Source of the DNA: Nephrocerus scutellatus
Taxonomy: Eukaryota; Arthropoda; Insecta; Diptera; Pipunculidae
DNA length: 64,000 bases
NCBI GenBank assembly: GCA_947095585.1
Contig: OX352761.1
Location: forward strand, 50,394,019 to 50,458,018
Direction of reading: 5' to 3'
Part shown: in pieces, positions 1 to 12,206 of the stretch
How positions within the stretch are numbered: the first letter of the stretch is position 1
Layout of the letters: every line of letters begins with the position of its first letter
Translations under genes and position numbers: made by a program
Notes under the pieces: model-generated
The model's input: the letters and a program-made list of their open reading frames with translations, nothing else
The model's database searches: none
What the model was told of the DNA's origin: nothing

Positions 1-882
1 CCGTCGCGAGAAACTTATCGCCAACCAAGCGTTTCGGTCGCCTACAACGGCGGCATCCAAGCCGATCAACCTGTTGGGATTGAGGAGCGACCTCGTCCCT
101 CGAAATATGCGTTGAGTAATACGAGTAAGGTTTCAAACATTATCCAAGGTTGGAACATTAACTTCAATAGTTCAGGGATATCAGCGGAGAACATAGTGAA
201 CATAGCCATCTACTCTTTAACGGGACAACCAAAGAGTGGTATTGGAGATATACACGTTCCGTTGATAAAATTGCGTGGCATCCTCTTTGTGAGGCATTGA
301 AATTACATTTCGAAAATCACTTGACTGACACCGACGTTAGAGAAATGATGAGGGACAGGAAACAAAAGGATAGAGAGCCTTTTGAGGTATTTTATAATTC
401 ATTACTGGAACTTAGTGATCGGTTGCGTTACCCGTTAGGCGAAACGGAATTAATTGAGATAATCAGAAGGAATCTCCGACCACAGCTTCGACGGGAGCTA
501 TTTTACTTACACATTAACTCGTTTTCTCAACTACGGCATTTGTGCCTTCGGAGGGAAACCCTGGGAGACGAATTAGGAGACAACGTTCTCGCCACCCATT
601 CCTGACCCTATCGTAGACAGGTCAGTGAAGTGAAAGAAGAGGAAATACATAGTTATTAACGAAATAGGTAAACCACGAGTGGACTCTAGTTCGACAAAAG
701 GTTGTTGGAATTGTGGTAAAGAGGGCCAACGATATCTTGACTGTGTGGCTGAGAGAACAGTTTTCTGTTATGGGTGCGGATTGCCAAATGTGTGCAAGCC
801 AAACTGCGTAAGATGTAATCCGGAACACGGGCAGTCGGGTGCGAGCAGGAAGAGCAGCAGCTTCCGCGCAATACCAAATTAG
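1..882 (+). pseudogene. gag: Element A gag remnant (Ty3/gypsy)
   Basis: Capsid-type Gag of a Ty3/gypsy retrotransposon, read in at least three pieces. The segment from 297 to 605 holds the C-terminal capsid half, with the family pattern of a DRKQ..EPFEVFYNSLLEL helix and an IIRRNLRP motif. From 679 to 830 there are two cysteine clusters: a CX2CX9C knuckle in which the usual zinc-binding His is Gln, then a second CX2CX5CX3C-like cluster. Stops at 603 and 657 and a frame change near 297 break the frame, and the beginning of the gene lies left of the window. The same gag segment recurs at 4,204 and 12,498. Domain assignment is confident; the lineage name is not. Confidence 0.8.
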
Positions 883-1212
883 GCGGCTGCCATCTGACTG
901 ACAAACCTAAAGATTTGTCCCATTCCACCAAAACGGACTCCGTAAAGACCCCCAAACCAAACAGCCACCTTGCAGATGTGCAATAATATTAGTCCAAAGG
1001 AACCCTGTCGAAAATTGTATGAAAGACCTGGTTTCCTTCTGTACCAAACCGTATCATTTAAAACTAAGGGATTACCAGGCAGCAAAGAGTAGGATATTTA
1101 TTGAAAACCAAGTAAATTCCGTAGCAGTTATAGAGCCCAATCTACCTGATTCCCAAAAAGATCGACCCGCAGGCTTAGAAGTTTTTGGTCGAAAGTTATC
1201 CGCAATCGCAAG
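883..1212 (+). other. Degenerate gag-protease linker of element A
   Basis: This stretch joins the zinc-knuckle region to the protease. Short open stretches exist in several frames (for example 1,019-1,219) but I recognise no domain. The part from about 1,110 resembles the sequence following the gag copies near 4,620 and 12,915, so it belongs to element A. Confidence 0.5.
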
Positions 1213-1710
1213 GTGCTAAGTGATTCAATATCGACTATCTATAAACGCGAGCACGACATAAGACCTTACGCTAAAGTGCATTTGCTTGGTAAGGTTATGT
1301 CCGGATTGCTGGATAGTGAAGTATCGATCTCGTGCCTCGGTGGCAAGGCGGCCAATATGTTTTTTAAGGAAAAGAAACCGTTTGCCAGATATCGCACCAC
1401 TGTAAAGACAGCAGACGGCGCGAATCAAAGTATACTGGGTAGTTTTAAAGCCGGTGTAACCTTCCGTAACCAAACGAAATCGGTAAACAAATTTCTAGCA
1501 CCAAGTTTATCACAGGAGCTCTATTTAGGAGTGGATTTTTGGATGACTTTTGATTTAGCACCCAGCATCGTAGGCGAGTTGGCGTTAGATACTAGAGCAG
1601 ATCTAGCGGAGTCACACTCACTTTCTTGTCAACAGACATCTCGTCTGCAAAGTGTCATAGCGGTATTTCCCTCATTTGCGAAACAAGGTTTGGGGAAACC
1701 AACATTTTAG
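1213..1710 (+). pseudogene. Element A aspartic protease remnant
   Basis: Retropepsin domain of element A. The active-site region reads GLLDSEVSIS where the family has L-D-S/T-G-A-S, so the catalytic Asp is present but the Gly-Ala of the flap-side motif is changed. Downstream LYLGVDFW is the conserved hydrophobic-Gly motif near the end of retropepsins, in the same context as LYLGVNFW of element C near 50,060. A stop follows at 1,708 and the RT continues in another frame, so no functional polyprotein can be made. Confidence 0.72.
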
Positions 1711-1724
1711 AGCATGTTATCGAG

Positions 1725-2930
1725 ATCCACAAAGAAGCTAGACCCATTAAACAAAGATTTTCTCCAATCTCTCCTGCAATAGAGAAATTGACCATATAGA
1801 AATCGATCGCATGCTTAATCTAGGGGTAATCGAGGAGGCGCAAAGTTCCTGGAGCAGTCCAGTAGTTCTGGTTAGATAACCCAATAAAGTAAGATTATGT
1901 CTTGATTCTAGAAAAGTTAATAGTGTTACAGTAAAGGATGCTTATCTGCTCCTACAGATCGATGGTATCTTGAGTCACCTGCCGCAGGCTGAATTTATTT
2001 CCTCCTTAGACCTGAAGAACGCCTTCTGGCAAATACCACTAGAAAAAAACTCTCAAGACAAGACCGTATTTACAGTACCAAACCGCCCACTTTACCAGTA
2101 CACAGTGATGCCGTTTGGGCTCTGTAACGCTCCGCAAACCATGTGTCGCCTTATGGATCGAGTTATTCCGCCAAAGCTCAAAGACAGGGTATTTGTCTAT
2201 CTAGACGAATTACTTCTCATATCAGAAGATTTTGACGGTCACATTGAGCTGCTAATGGAGGTATCTGCGCAAATACGTAAGGCAGGATTAACCTTAAATA
2301 TCGACAAGAGTAAGTTCTGTTTACGTGAAGTAAAGTATCTCGGATATATTGTAGGCAAGGGGTGCTTACGAACAGACCCGGATAAGGTTTCTGCGATTAC
2401 CAATTATCCTCCTCCTAAAACCGTCCGTCATGTACGACGTTTTCTGGGAATGGCGGGATAGTACCGGCGATTTATTGGGAATTTCGCGGAACTGTCAGCC
2501 CCTTTGACTAACTTACTTAAAAAGACCAAACCTTTTAGATGGACAAACGAAGCTCAGGATGCCTTTGAGAAACTGAAGGAAAAACTTACGTCGGCTTCAG
2601 TGCTATCCAATCCTGATTTGTGATTCAGTGTGATACCAGTCAAGTAGGTGTCGGAGGTGTCCTTCTACAATTGAATCAGGACGCAGTTGAGATACCAGTG
2701 GCGTACATGTCGCAAAAACTAAACCACGCCCAGCGAAACTACTCAGTCACAGAGCAAGAGTGCTTAGCTGCACTACTAAGTATATAGAAATTTCGTGCAT
2801 ATATCGAAGAACACCCGTTTAAAGTGATAACAGATCACGCCAGTTTGCAATGGCTAATGCGTCAATATTAATGGGAGGCTCGCTCGTTGGTCCCTGAAGT
2901 TACAGAGGTTTGATTTTTCTATTGAACATC
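1725..2930 (+). pseudogene. pol: Element A reverse transcriptase/RNase H remnant
   Basis: RT and RNase H of a Ty3/gypsy element. The best piece (1,970-2,461) shows SSLDLKNAFWQIPLEK, VMPFGLCNAPQT and the active-site block VFVYLDELLL, in which YLDD has become YLDE. It is followed by the thumb motif KYLGYIVG and RRFLGMAG. A stop at 2,460 then separates the RNase H, which is visible as a CDTSQVGVGG-like segment at about 2,630 and ITDHASLQW-like residues at about 2,830. Stops occur throughout 1,780-1,960 and again at 2,787. Inactive by several independent lesions. Confidence 0.85.
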
Positions 2931-3908
2931 GGAAAGGCAGCTTGAACTTTGTTCGTGATGCACTCTTAAGAGTGAGTATCGATTCCATCAAAGAAGGTTT
3001 GGAGCCTGAGATGGACATCGACTCTATACATTTTAATTCTACTGAATATGCGAATTTGCGCGAGGATATAGTCCGTAATAATAGCTGTGTACCGGACATC
3101 AAGGTAGTGGATAAATATATCTATAAGAGGACTGAATTCGCAACTGGTAACCAGGTAAGAGAGGCATCCGCTTGGAAGCTTTGTTTGCCTAATGCCCTTA
3201 CTAATAAGGCGATAGACCGTGCCCAACCTCAGCTTATGGTGGAATCTCCAAAACTTTAGAAAAATTAAAACGGAATCCTTTTTTGGCCAGGAATGACCAA
3301 AGAAGTGAGAGATTTCGTCCTGAACTGCGAAGTTTTCGAAGAGGCAAAAGCTCCTAACACGATTCTGCGTGCCACGATGGGTAGATAAGCGAAATCTAGC
3401 TGACCATTTCAAAAGCTTTTTATGGACCTTTTGGGGCCATAGGTATGTTAATTGGTAAAGATCAACGGATAAAAATCTGAGTAGTATCGCTGGGGCATAA
3501 CGTAGCTCCCTGCACCAGTCCATCGGGTGTTCACCCTATTTCGCGTTATTTGGGCAACAAATGGTGGTCCATGGCGACTCTTATACGTTGCTTAGGAAAC
3601 TAAATCTTCTGGAAGAAGGAGAGACCTGCCTGAGCAAACAAGACGCTATGCACTTAATCAGACAAAGCGTTCAAGAACATTAAAGGAAAGCATATAAGAT
3701 GAATTGTATAGTATATAATACCAGAGCAAAGACAGTTAATTTTCTACCAGGACAAAAAATTTTTAGAAGGAACTTTGCTATAAGTAATAAGGGAAATAAT
3801 TTTAACTCGAAACTGACTCCGAAGCTTATAAAGTCGCGAATAGCTAGGAAAATAGGGAATAGTTACTATGAGTTAGAAGATTTAGGTGGCAAGAAAATAG
3901 GAATATGA
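2931..3908 (+). pseudogene. Element A integrase remnant with internal deletion
   Basis: The RNase H end (NFVRDALLRV at about 2,942) leads into integrase N-terminal sequence. About 300 bp of the catalytic core are missing around 3,440-3,455. This is shown by the second copy, where the corresponding bases are 11,430-11,740 and contain the TDNGSQF motif. The integrase tail (3,560-3,908) is preserved, with PGQKIFRRNF and YYELEDLGGKKIG. Multiple stops are present. Confidence 0.78.
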
Positions 3909-4203
3909 ATAGGTGGCTAAAGACATAAGAAGGTTATGAACCATCTCCCAGTTTATTCTGTTTGTGGTAGCAACCATAATAAGCTGTTTTGTAACGATCA
4001 CGATTTATTTTGAGTATTTGAGTCTTCATGTAAACGACACGACCGGTTGGTGAAGTTGGCGGCAACGCACTTGTAAGAAAAGTGAATGAAACAAAAAGAA
4101 AAAAATGAGGTGGATGTGCGATGTGCTGTGAGGAGAAAATGGTTTTTTGTCTGTAATGATTGTCGATCCACTGCGGTCGTATTCACAATGCTGTTCGCTT
4201 GTA
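3909..4203 (+). repeat. Element A 3' non-coding segment, copy 1 of 3
   Basis: A non-coding block following the integrase tail. It is repeated with few differences at 12,207-12,497 and, from its middle on, at 13,402-13,649. It leads directly into gag-coding sequence in the first two copies. This could be LTR or leader sequence of element A, but I could not define TG/CA ends or a primer site. Confidence 0.55.
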
Positions 4204-4807
4204 TAATTCATTACTGGAACTTAGTGATCGGTTGCGTTACCCGTTAGGCGAAACGGAATTAATTGAGATAATCAGAAGGAATCTCCGACCGCAGCTTCGA
4301 CGGGAGCTATTTTACTTACACATTAACTCGGTTTCTCAACTACGGCATTTGTGCCTTCGGAGGGAAACCCTGGGGGACGAATTAGGAGACAACGTTCTCG
4401 CCACTCATTCTCGACCCTATCGTAGACAGGTCAGTGAAGTGAAAGAAGAGGAAATAGGTAAACCACGAGTGAACTCTAGTTCGACAAAAGGTTGTTGGAA
4501 TTGTAAAGAGGGCCAACGATATCTTGACTGCGTGGCTGAAAAAACAGTTTTCTGTTATGGGTGCGGATTGCCAAATGTGTACAAGACAAACTGCGTAAGA
4601 TGTAATCCGGAACCAAGTCAATTCCGTAGCAGTTATAAAGTCCAATCTACCTGATTTTAAATACCCAAAAAGATCGACCCGCAGGCTTAGAAGTTTTTGG
4701 TCGAAAGTTTTCCGCAATCGCAAGGTGCTAAGTGATGCAATATCGACAATCTATAAATGCGAGGACGACATACGACCTTACGCTAAAGTGCATTTGCTTG
4801 GTAGGGT
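4204..4807 (+). pseudogene. gag: Element A gag fragment, second copy
   Basis: Near-identical to 405-830: capsid C-terminus (LLELSDRLRYPLGETEL) and two cysteine clusters, but the first knuckle has lost one residue (CWNCKEGQ). It runs into the start of the protease reading frame and stops abruptly at a junction with the element B LTR at 4,807/4,808. The same junction recurs at 13,102/13,103, so the two regions are duplicates of one insertion event. Confidence 0.8.
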
Positions 4808-5308
4808 TGTGGTGACAGTTGTTGTTTTTTAATTTGTAATTGAAGTATTTAAAATTATTTATCATTATTATAGTGCCAGCAGAGTCGAAATGGTGTACAT
4901 TCGCCTTTCTTGGGGAATTGCAACTTGGCAGTGTGCTCCTCGCTTAATGTCGAGTTGCAGTTTCCCAAGAAAAACCAACTGCAACTAACTTCACTTAAAT
5001 TAAAAAATTGCCTATAAGCCTCGCCCTTCCGGCATTTTTACTTTGACTTCCACTTTGCTGATTTTTGTGTGAGACGTCGCAAGTGTTATTTTTCTTCCTT
5101 GCGCTTGTTATTTGTTTTTCAATTGTTTAATTGAATTTAATCGTTTAATATATTTTTTTGAGTAATTAGCCTTAAAGCATCAATAAAATTACTGCTTTGT
5201 TTAAAAAATTTAAAAACAGTTTTCTATATTTATTTTTATATGATTTGCTTGTTACCACCAGTGACGCATTTAATATATATATGGGAACTACACTCACATT
5301 CCCATATA
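4808..5308 (+). repeat. 5' LTR of element B (CsRn1-type)
   Basis: The block starts TGTGGTGACA and is repeated, truncated, at 10,985-11,297 and 13,103-13,400. It ends two to ten bases before a tRNA-Trp primer-binding site at 5,311, which marks it as a 5' LTR. The exact 3' boundary is uncertain by about ten bases because no CA end is obvious next to the primer site. Confidence 0.75.
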
Positions 5309-5310
5309 AT

Positions 5311-5330
5311 TGGTGACCCCGACGTGATCT
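5311..5330 (+). promoter_or_regulatory. Primer-binding site, tRNA-Trp type
   Basis: TGGTGACCCCGACGTGATCT is the complement of the 3' end of eukaryotic tRNA-Trp including CCA. tRNA-Trp priming is a known hallmark of the CsRn1 lineage of Ty3/gypsy elements, which agrees with the CHCC Gag knuckle further down. Confidence 0.85.
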
Positions 5331-6835
5331 GAGAATTTTGCGTCGTTTATATTTTTTTGCTGTGAGTGGATTTCTTTGGCAATACTGCATATACTCTGCC
5401 TGTGCGCTGCCACTGCAGCTTACGAAGAATTACAACACCATCATATCATCATCACGCAGCAAAAGTACCTTTACGAGGTGCAGCGCTGCAGCCCTGCAGC
5501 AGAACCGTCTGCAGCATCAATAGCTACTAGAGCAGAACCGCCTGCAGCATCAATAGCTACTACAGCAGAACAGTCTGCAGCATCAACAGCTACTACAGCA
5601 GAAATAGTCTGCAGCATCAACAGCTACTACAGCAGAAATAGTCTACAGCATCAACAGCTAATACAGCAGAAGCAGTCTACAACATCAGCAGCAGCAGCAG
5701 GAACGCCTGCAACAACAACTTTAGCCGCAGCAGTAGAAGCACCAGCGCAACATCTATTACGTTTTGAAATTTTAATTACCTCAATAGAAAAAAAACAACA
5801 CATAAAAATTAAAATTGTTCATCTAAATTCACTAATCGCAGAAATTGATATGGGAGCCCCTCGATCCTGGGCCATTTTTTTATTGTAGGAGAAAATCATC
5901 GAAACAGACATTTGACATCAGATGTTAAAATTCAAAATGCTCAGATCATTTTATTCTGAGCACTTAGAGCACGCTCATACTCTGAGCAAATAAGAAACAC
6001 GAACATTTATCTTGAGAACTCTTTGACTGCTCTGAACTAATTTATGAAAACGCGAAATGACAGAATATTGCGAAAACTTGTTGTTCTATCTGTAAGTTGA
6101 TATCGACAACAAAAAACGACATCAATAAAAATAAAATTCAGTAAATAAAAATGTAAGTTGAATTAAGCATAAAACATTTATGTCTCGTTTCATTTGCTGG
6201 GTTCATTTGTGCGTGAGCTAAGATTTTTCTCTCTCTCTACCACCAAAACCATGCAGCGCAGCCGACTGCGTAGCACACATAACGCACACACACACGCAGC
6301 GTCCATAAAGGGCGACGAATATCTGATGCCAGTATAGATATTTAAAAAATGTATAAGGGCCTTGCGGCCGCACCCGAGACCCGATCACTACCAAATTTTC
6401 GAAAAAGTATTGTTTATTGGGTATACACATGTGTGTTGAAGAAAATCGGGTAAATTTTTTAAATTTTTTGTATGGGAGCCCCCCGACCCCGCAGCCCGAG
6501 GGGCCTCAAAATTTAATAGAAAGTGTTGTCTCCCGAAATACACATGTGTGCATTTCAATAAAATCGGGCCATGGGAAGTGGGTTAAAAATTGATCGCAAG
6601 ATTCCACGACAGACGACCGACGACCGACCCATGGGCAAGTGAAGTTAATATAGAGAATTTAAAAACTGTAAGTACTCATTTTGACTTCTAGGTTGGCACA
6701 AAAACTTAGTTTATTATACGTTTCTTTGATATTTAAAATAATTTACATTTCGATTTGAAACAAAAAAAATCATTTATATTTTTGATTACGGTTTGAAATT
6801 TATGATTCGGTTTTTTGCATTGCGTTAAATAGCAA
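5331..6835 (+). other. Long leader of element B with minisatellite and repeat-unit insertion
   Basis: No recognisable gene. It contains a GCAGCATCAA/TAGCTACTAC-type minisatellite (about 33-bp period, 5,470-5,720), which gives a spurious Ala/Thr/Ser-rich reading frame. From about 6,330 to 6,661 there is a minus-orientation piece of the repeat-unit family described at 21,821. The leader is unusually long for this lineage, so the second piece is probably a secondary insertion. Confidence 0.5.
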
Positions 6836-8380
6836 ATGTCACTACGAGCTCCTTCACCTGTTGAAGAGCTTGTAACCATGTCCAACCCCAAAGTAGTTGG
6901 TGATCAGGGCGCGATTGGGTGTGTTCCGGATTCTCCACCCAAAAGCGAGTCGACGGTTTTTATCGAGAACAAAGTCGATGAATTTCGTAAAGCCTTGATG
7001 CAGGGTGGTATTGAGGCTGGTGGTAATTGCGGTGCATTTTTTCCTGGCGGTTCTAGCAAAAACGCGTCTAGTGTTAGGGAAGTGTCATGTGTTGCTTTTA
7101 AGTCCCCTCAGCCGTTATTCAATCAGAATGCGGCAGTGTGGTTTGATATTTTGGAACATCAGTTCAAGGTAGCTGGAATCAAGTCTGAAACGACAATGTA
7201 TTCGCATACAGTAGCAGCTTTAGACTCGAGACTGCATAATACCTTCACTGATTTGATTTTTCGCGATAAAAGACCGACTTCTTACACAACGTTTAAAAAT
7301 GAGTTTGTGCGTACATTAGGAGAGTCTGAAAAAACTCGTATACACAATTTAATGAGCGGGTTAACATTGGGTGACAAAAAACCGTCTCAGCTTTTGGCAT
7401 TGTTCCGTTTGAATGCTGGTAGCGATTTTAATGAAAAAACCATTAGACAACTTTGGCTACAACGATTGCCTACTCAAGTACAAATGATTTTGTCTCCTTT
7501 TGAAAACGATGTATCATTAGGTGTTTTAGCAGAAAGAGCTGACGTTGTTTTTGATACAATGATCACTGGTAAAGTCTCCGCTCTAGAGAATTCTACGGTC
7601 AACGAGATTTCCCTTAATCAGAATTCGGTTGCGACGTCAAGTCTGGCAGAATCTTTTGAGAAGTTTAAAAATCCAGTATTAATGGAGATGTCAGCTTTCA
7701 CCGCACAAAACTCCTTAAATTATCGCAAGCCACGAAGTTCTTCTAGATCCAGTTTATCTTCTCGTGAAAATTCGAAGAGCCCTTCTCGACAGGGAAATCG
7801 AAATAGTTCCCTACCAAAATCTGGCGAATGCTTCTATCATCGTAGATTCGGTGACAAGGCGCAGAAGTGCATAACAGATTGCATCCACTTTTCTGAATTT
7901 ACAAGGTCAAATTCGCCGCTTTCAAAAAAAATAAGCGACCATCATTCAGTGACAGCAGGTATTGATGGTCATACTTCTTGTCGTCTTTTAGTTTTCGAAA
8001 TTAATTCTCGAAATAAATTTTTAATTGATACTGGTGCCGACGTTTCCGTTACACCTCCAAAACTTTGCAAATTTTCTTCCACGACTTCTGTCTTTAACTT
8101 GTTTGCAGCCAATGGTGTGCCGGTTAAGGCATTCGGTTCAAAATTTCTAAAATTAAATATTGGTCTTCGTCGCGAATTCGGTTGGGAGTTTATTGTGGCA
8201 GATGTTTCGATACCTATTATCGGAGTGGATTTCCTGAAACATTCAGGGATGCTAGTAGATATACAGAGACAGAGGCTCATTGACCCTCTATGCATACGAC
8301 TGGTAGCCTTTTCACTTCACAGGATCCCTCTCTTTCCAATATCGATTCATCAGCCCTACATCCTGAAATCCAACGCTTGA
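6836..8380 (+). CDS. gag: Gag-protease ORF of CsRn1-type element B
   Basis: A 514-codon ORF. Residues ~90-240 form the capsid-type region, with WFDILEHQF and [10 protein letters not shown] followed by WLQRLP, the pattern of this Gag family. Residues 332-349 give the knuckle C-X2-H-X9-C-X3-C (CFYHRRFG...C...C). This unusual CHCC spacing characterises the CsRn1 lineage, unlike the CCHC of most retroelements. A retropepsin active site [10 protein letters not shown] lies at ~396-404. The ORF itself is intact, but RT continues in another frame from about 8,290, so translation past the protease would need a frameshift or is simply broken. Confidence 0.82.
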   Translation: MSLRAPSPVEELVTMSNPKVVGDQGAIGCVPDSPPKSESTVFIENKVDEFRKALMQGGIEAGGNCGAFFPGGSSKNASSVREVSCVAFKSPQPLFNQNAAVWFDILEHQFKVAGIKSETTMYSHTVAALDSRLHNTFTDLIFRDKRPTSYTTFKNEFVRTLGESEKTRIHNLMSGLTLGDKKPSQLLALFRLNAGSDFNEKTIRQLWLQRLPTQVQMILSPFENDVSLGVLAERADVVFDTMITGKVSALENSTVNEISLNQNSVATSSLAESFEKFKNPVLMEMSAFTAQNSLNYRKPRSSSRSSLSSRENSKSPSRQGNRNSSLPKSGECFYHRRFGDKAQKCITDCIHFSEFTRSNSPLSKKISDHHSVTAGIDGHTSCRLLVFEINSRNKFLIDTGADVSVTPPKLCKFSSTTSVFNLFAANGVPVKAFGSKFLKLNIGLRREFGWEFIVADVSIPIIGVDFLKHSGMLVDIQRQRLIDPLCIRLVAFSLHRIPLFPISIHQPYILKSNA

Positions 8381-10930
8381 TTAAAGCTTTTCCAGAAGTC
8401 ACGCAGAATTCAATCGGAACTTCCGAAATTAAACACAATGTGAGGCATCGGCTAGAAACTACCGGACCACCGGTTGCCTGCAAAACTCGTCGTCTGGCTC
8501 CGGACAAGCTCAACATCGCGAAGGCGGAATTTGAGAAAATGATGGAATTAGGTATTTGTAGACCTAGTAAAAGTTCGTGGTCTAGCCCTTTACACTTGGT
8601 GAAGAAAAAGAATGGTGAATGGCGACCTTGCGGAGACTACCGAGCTCTCAATAGAGTTACTACTCCATATCGTTATCCCATTCCTCACCTTCAAGATTTT
8701 GTATACCAATTGGAGGGTTGTACTTTATTCTCCACCTTAGATCTTGTCCATGCTTACCATCAAATTCCCATCGAACCTTCCGATATTCCGAAAACAGCCA
8801 TTTCAACTCCTTTTGGTCTGTTTAGTTTCGTAAAATGGCCTTTGGACTTCGAAACGCGACACAATCTTTCCAACGTTTGATGCATTCCGTTCTGTTGGGA
8901 CTTAACTTTTGTTTCGTGTACTTGGATTATGTCCTGGTAGCTTCAAAAAACTTTACAGAGCATATGGAGCACTTAAAAATTATTTTTCAAAGATTCTCCG
9001 AACACAGTTTAATCATTAACTTTGATAAATGTGTTTTTGCTTCTGAGAAAATTTCTTTTTTGGGACATTCGGTTACTGCACAAGGCATTTTGCCTTCTAA
9101 AGAGCGAATTAATGTTATTAAGATGATCGAACGCCCTATTCATGTCAAAGAGTTAAAACGTTTTCTTGGCATAATAAACTTTTATAGACGTTTTATACCA
9201 AATGCTGCCGAGGATCAAATTTTACTGAACGATTTTTTAAAGGGATACAAGAAAAATAGTAAGATTTCTATTAATTGGTCTGCTCCAGCTATTGAGGCTT
9301 TTGAAAAATGCAAAGAGAAATTTTGTCAAGCTACTCTGTTGTTTCACCCAAATATTTCGGCACCTTTAGCTATTATGGTTGACGCTTCTGACTCTGCACT
9401 AGGAGCTGTGGTACAGCAATTTGTGTCTGATACCTGGTCGCCCCTTAGTTTTTTTTCGGTCCGTCTCAACGAAGCACAAAAGAGATACAGCGCTTATGAT
9501 CGCGAACTTTTGGCCGCATATTCCGGTATCAAGCATTTTCGATACCTGCTAGAAGGTAAAAAGTTCACACTATTTACGAATCACAAACCTCTTGTATTCG
9601 CTTTTCGACAGAATTTGGATAAAGCATCTCCACGCCAGTTTACACATTTGGATTTCATCAGCCAATTTACAACGGATATACGGCATGTTTCAGGCATCGA
9701 TAATGTGGTCGCAGACGCGCTCTCTCGTATTAAACAAATTTCATTTCCCGAAAGCATTGATTATTCAGCTATAGCGGATGCGCAGACTGACGATGTCGAA
9801 TTGCGTGAAATTTTAACTTCCAGTTCATCATTAAAATTGAAACAATTTCCGGTCTCTTTCGGGTCCAATAAATTCATCTACTGCGATACTTCTTCAGACC
9901 CTCCAAGACCTTTTATCCCAAGAAGTTTTCGACAAAGCGTTTTCGACTCTTTCCATGAACTGTCTCATCCAGGTATCAAAGCTTCAGTTCGATTATTAAC
10001 CAAAAATGTTGTGTGGCCTTCCATTCATAAGGATGCTAGGATCATGGCGAAGAGCTGTGTTCCTTGTCAAAATCCAAAGTTTCTCGACACACGAAATCTC
10101 CCCTTAGTTTCTATAAATTATCTTCAGAACGCTTCTCCGAGATTCATCGTTGGACCGTTACCTGTTTGTGAGGATCAACGATACTGTGTTACACTGATCG
10201 ACAGGTTTACTCGTTGGGCTGAGGCAATTCCGGCCCCGGACATTACAACGGCCACCGTCGCCTAGTCTATTTATTCAGTTTGGATCGCTCGTTTTGGTGT
10301 TCCAGTATCCATTATAACGGATCAGGGAGCCCAATTCGAATCACAAATCTTCTCCGAACTTCCATCACTTTTAGGTTTCGAAAGGAAAAGAACTACTAGT
10401 TACAATCCGAAGTGTAACGGCATGATTTAACGATGGCATCGTATCATGAAGTCTGCCATTATGTGCCAAGACTCTTCAATCAGATTTTGCTAGAGATTTT
10501 AAAAAACATTTTAATGAAGTTAAACCAGTTCCAGCTTCCAGCCATAATGTTGGCAAAGTTTTTATTAGCAAAGACTTAAACCAGTCTTCACATGTTTTCC
10601 TCAGAACGGACGCTTTACGTAAGTCTCTACAACCTCCTTATATCGGACCTCATCTAGTAATTGGTCGGTCGGACAAGTCATTTATTGTTGAAGTTAATGG
10701 CAAACGCACCAAAGTTTCAATTGATCGGTTAAAACCCTGTTATCAAATTTTTGAATGGAATTTAGATCATCGTAATTCTCACCAGCTTCCATCCTCTCCT
10801 GACATCACGAATCGGCCTATCGTGAAATCCAAAAAATCTGTTACTTTAAGTTGCACCCTCCAGCAATTTCACCCAATTTGCGAGGCCATACATCGACTCG
10901 CACAGGAAGAGTTTCCAGAACCCCGGCTCG
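8290..10930 (+). pseudogene. pol: Element B RT-RNase H-integrase, inactivated
   Basis: RT starts with [21 protein letters not shown], then shifts frame near 8,835. The catalytic box reads FVYLDYVLVA, so YLDD has lost its second Asp. RNase H (DASDSALGAVVQQ at about 9,385, with VADALSR near 9,710) and the integrase zinc region (HELSHPG ... CVPCQ) follow. The integrase core has a stop at 10,263, TDQGAQF at about 10,320, and a TAA exactly where the third catalytic residue (Glu) is expected, at about 10,428. A deletion near 10,485 then removes the core's end. The C-terminal HVFLRTDALRK and GPHLVIGRSDK motifs are typical of the lineage. Confidence 0.85.
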
Positions 10931-10969
10931 CTTCTTGAAATAATGAACAATTCATTTTTTGTTTTCACT

Positions 10970-10982
10970 GGGGGGGGGAGTA
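10970..10982 (+). promoter_or_regulatory. Polypurine tract of element B
   Basis: A run of nine or more G followed by AGTA lies immediately before the 3' LTR start (TGTGGAGACA at 10,985). This is the expected position for the plus-strand primer. Confidence 0.75.
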
Positions 10983-10984
10983 TG

Positions 10985-11297
10985 TGTGGAGACAATTGTT
11001 GTTTTTTTTTAAATAAATTGAAGTATTTAAAATTATTTATGATTATTATAGTGCCAGCAGAGTCGAAATGGTGTACATTTAAAATATAATACGAAATTCG
11101 CCTTTTTTGGGGAATTGCAACATGGCAGTGTGCTCCTCGCTTAATGCCGAGTTGCAATTTCCCAAGAAAAACCAACTGCAACTAACTTCACTTAAATTAA
11201 AAAATTGCCTATAAGCCTCGCCCTTCCGGTATTTTTACTTTGACTTCCACTTTGCTGATTTTTGTGTGAGGCGTCGCAAGTGTTATTTTTCTTCCTT
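10985..11297 (+). repeat. 3' LTR of element B, truncated
   Basis: Matches the first ~310 bases of the 5' LTR at 4,808, including the shared TTGAAGTATTTAAAATTATT and ACTTCCACTTTGCTGATTTT stretches. It stops at 11,297 and joins integrase sequence of element A. The missing second half shows a rearrangement breakpoint rather than an LTR end. Confidence 0.8.
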
Positions 11298-11298
11298 A

Positions 11299-12206
11299 AT
11301 TTCGTCCTGAACTGCGAAGTTTTCGAAGAGGCAAAAGCTCCTAACACGATTCTGCGTCCCACGATGGGTAGCCAAGCGAAATCTAGCCGACCATTTCAAA
11401 AGCTTTTTATGGACCTTTTGGGGCCATATCCTAGAAATCAAAAAGCGGTAACATCGGTATGTTTATTTTCTTGGAACATCTAACAAAGTTCCCGCTATTG
11501 AAACCACTGCGGAAGTTTTCCGCGAACATATATAAATATCTGGATGAACACGTTTTTACCATATTTGGCGTTCCCGAGTACGTGGTAACCGATAATGGCT
11601 CTCAATTCAGGTCCATAATGTTCAATAGTTTCTTAAATAAATATGGGATAGTGCACACTTACACGGCAGTATACTCCCCCCAATAAAATCAATCGGAGAG
11701 AGTAAATAGGTCAATTATAGCTGGGATTAGAGCCTATCTTGGTAAAGATCAACGGATAAAAATCTTAGTAGTATCGCTGGGCATAACGTAGCTCCCTGCA
11801 CCAGTCCATCGGGTGTTCACCCTATTTCGCGTTATTTGGGCAACAAATGGTGGTCCATGGCGACTCTTATAAGTTGCTTAGGAAACTAAATCTTCTAGAA
11901 GAAGGAGAGACCTGCCTGAGCAAACAAGACACTATGCACTTAATCAGACAAAGCGTGCAAGAACATCAAAGGAAAGCATATAAGACGAATTGCAAGGTAT
12001 ATAATACCAGAGCAAAGACAGTTAATTTTCTACCAGGACAAGAAATTTTTAGAAGGAACTTTGCTATAAGTAATAAGGGAAATAATTTTAACTCGAAACT
12101 GGCTCCGAAGTTTATAAAGTCGCGAATAGCTAGGAAAATAGGGAATAGTTACTATGAGTTAGAAGATTTAGGTGGCAAGAAAATAGGAATAGGAATAGGT
12201 GGCTAA
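11299..12206 (+). pseudogene. Element A integrase, second copy
   Basis: Parallel to 3,313-3,908 but retains the catalytic core missing there: FMDLLGPYPR (first Asp), VVTDNGSQF (second Asp, about 11,593) and SERVNRS (Glu, about 11,695). A frame change near 11,460 and a TAA at about 11,684 break it. The tail (11,847-12,206) reads PGQEIFRRNF and YYELEDLGGKKIG. It starts abruptly at the junction with the truncated element B LTR. Confidence 0.82.

Noticed and set aside
5376..5888. Plus-strand 170-codon Ala/Thr-rich ORF
   Set aside because: Encoded by a minisatellite within the element B leader; no domain and no conservation evidence.
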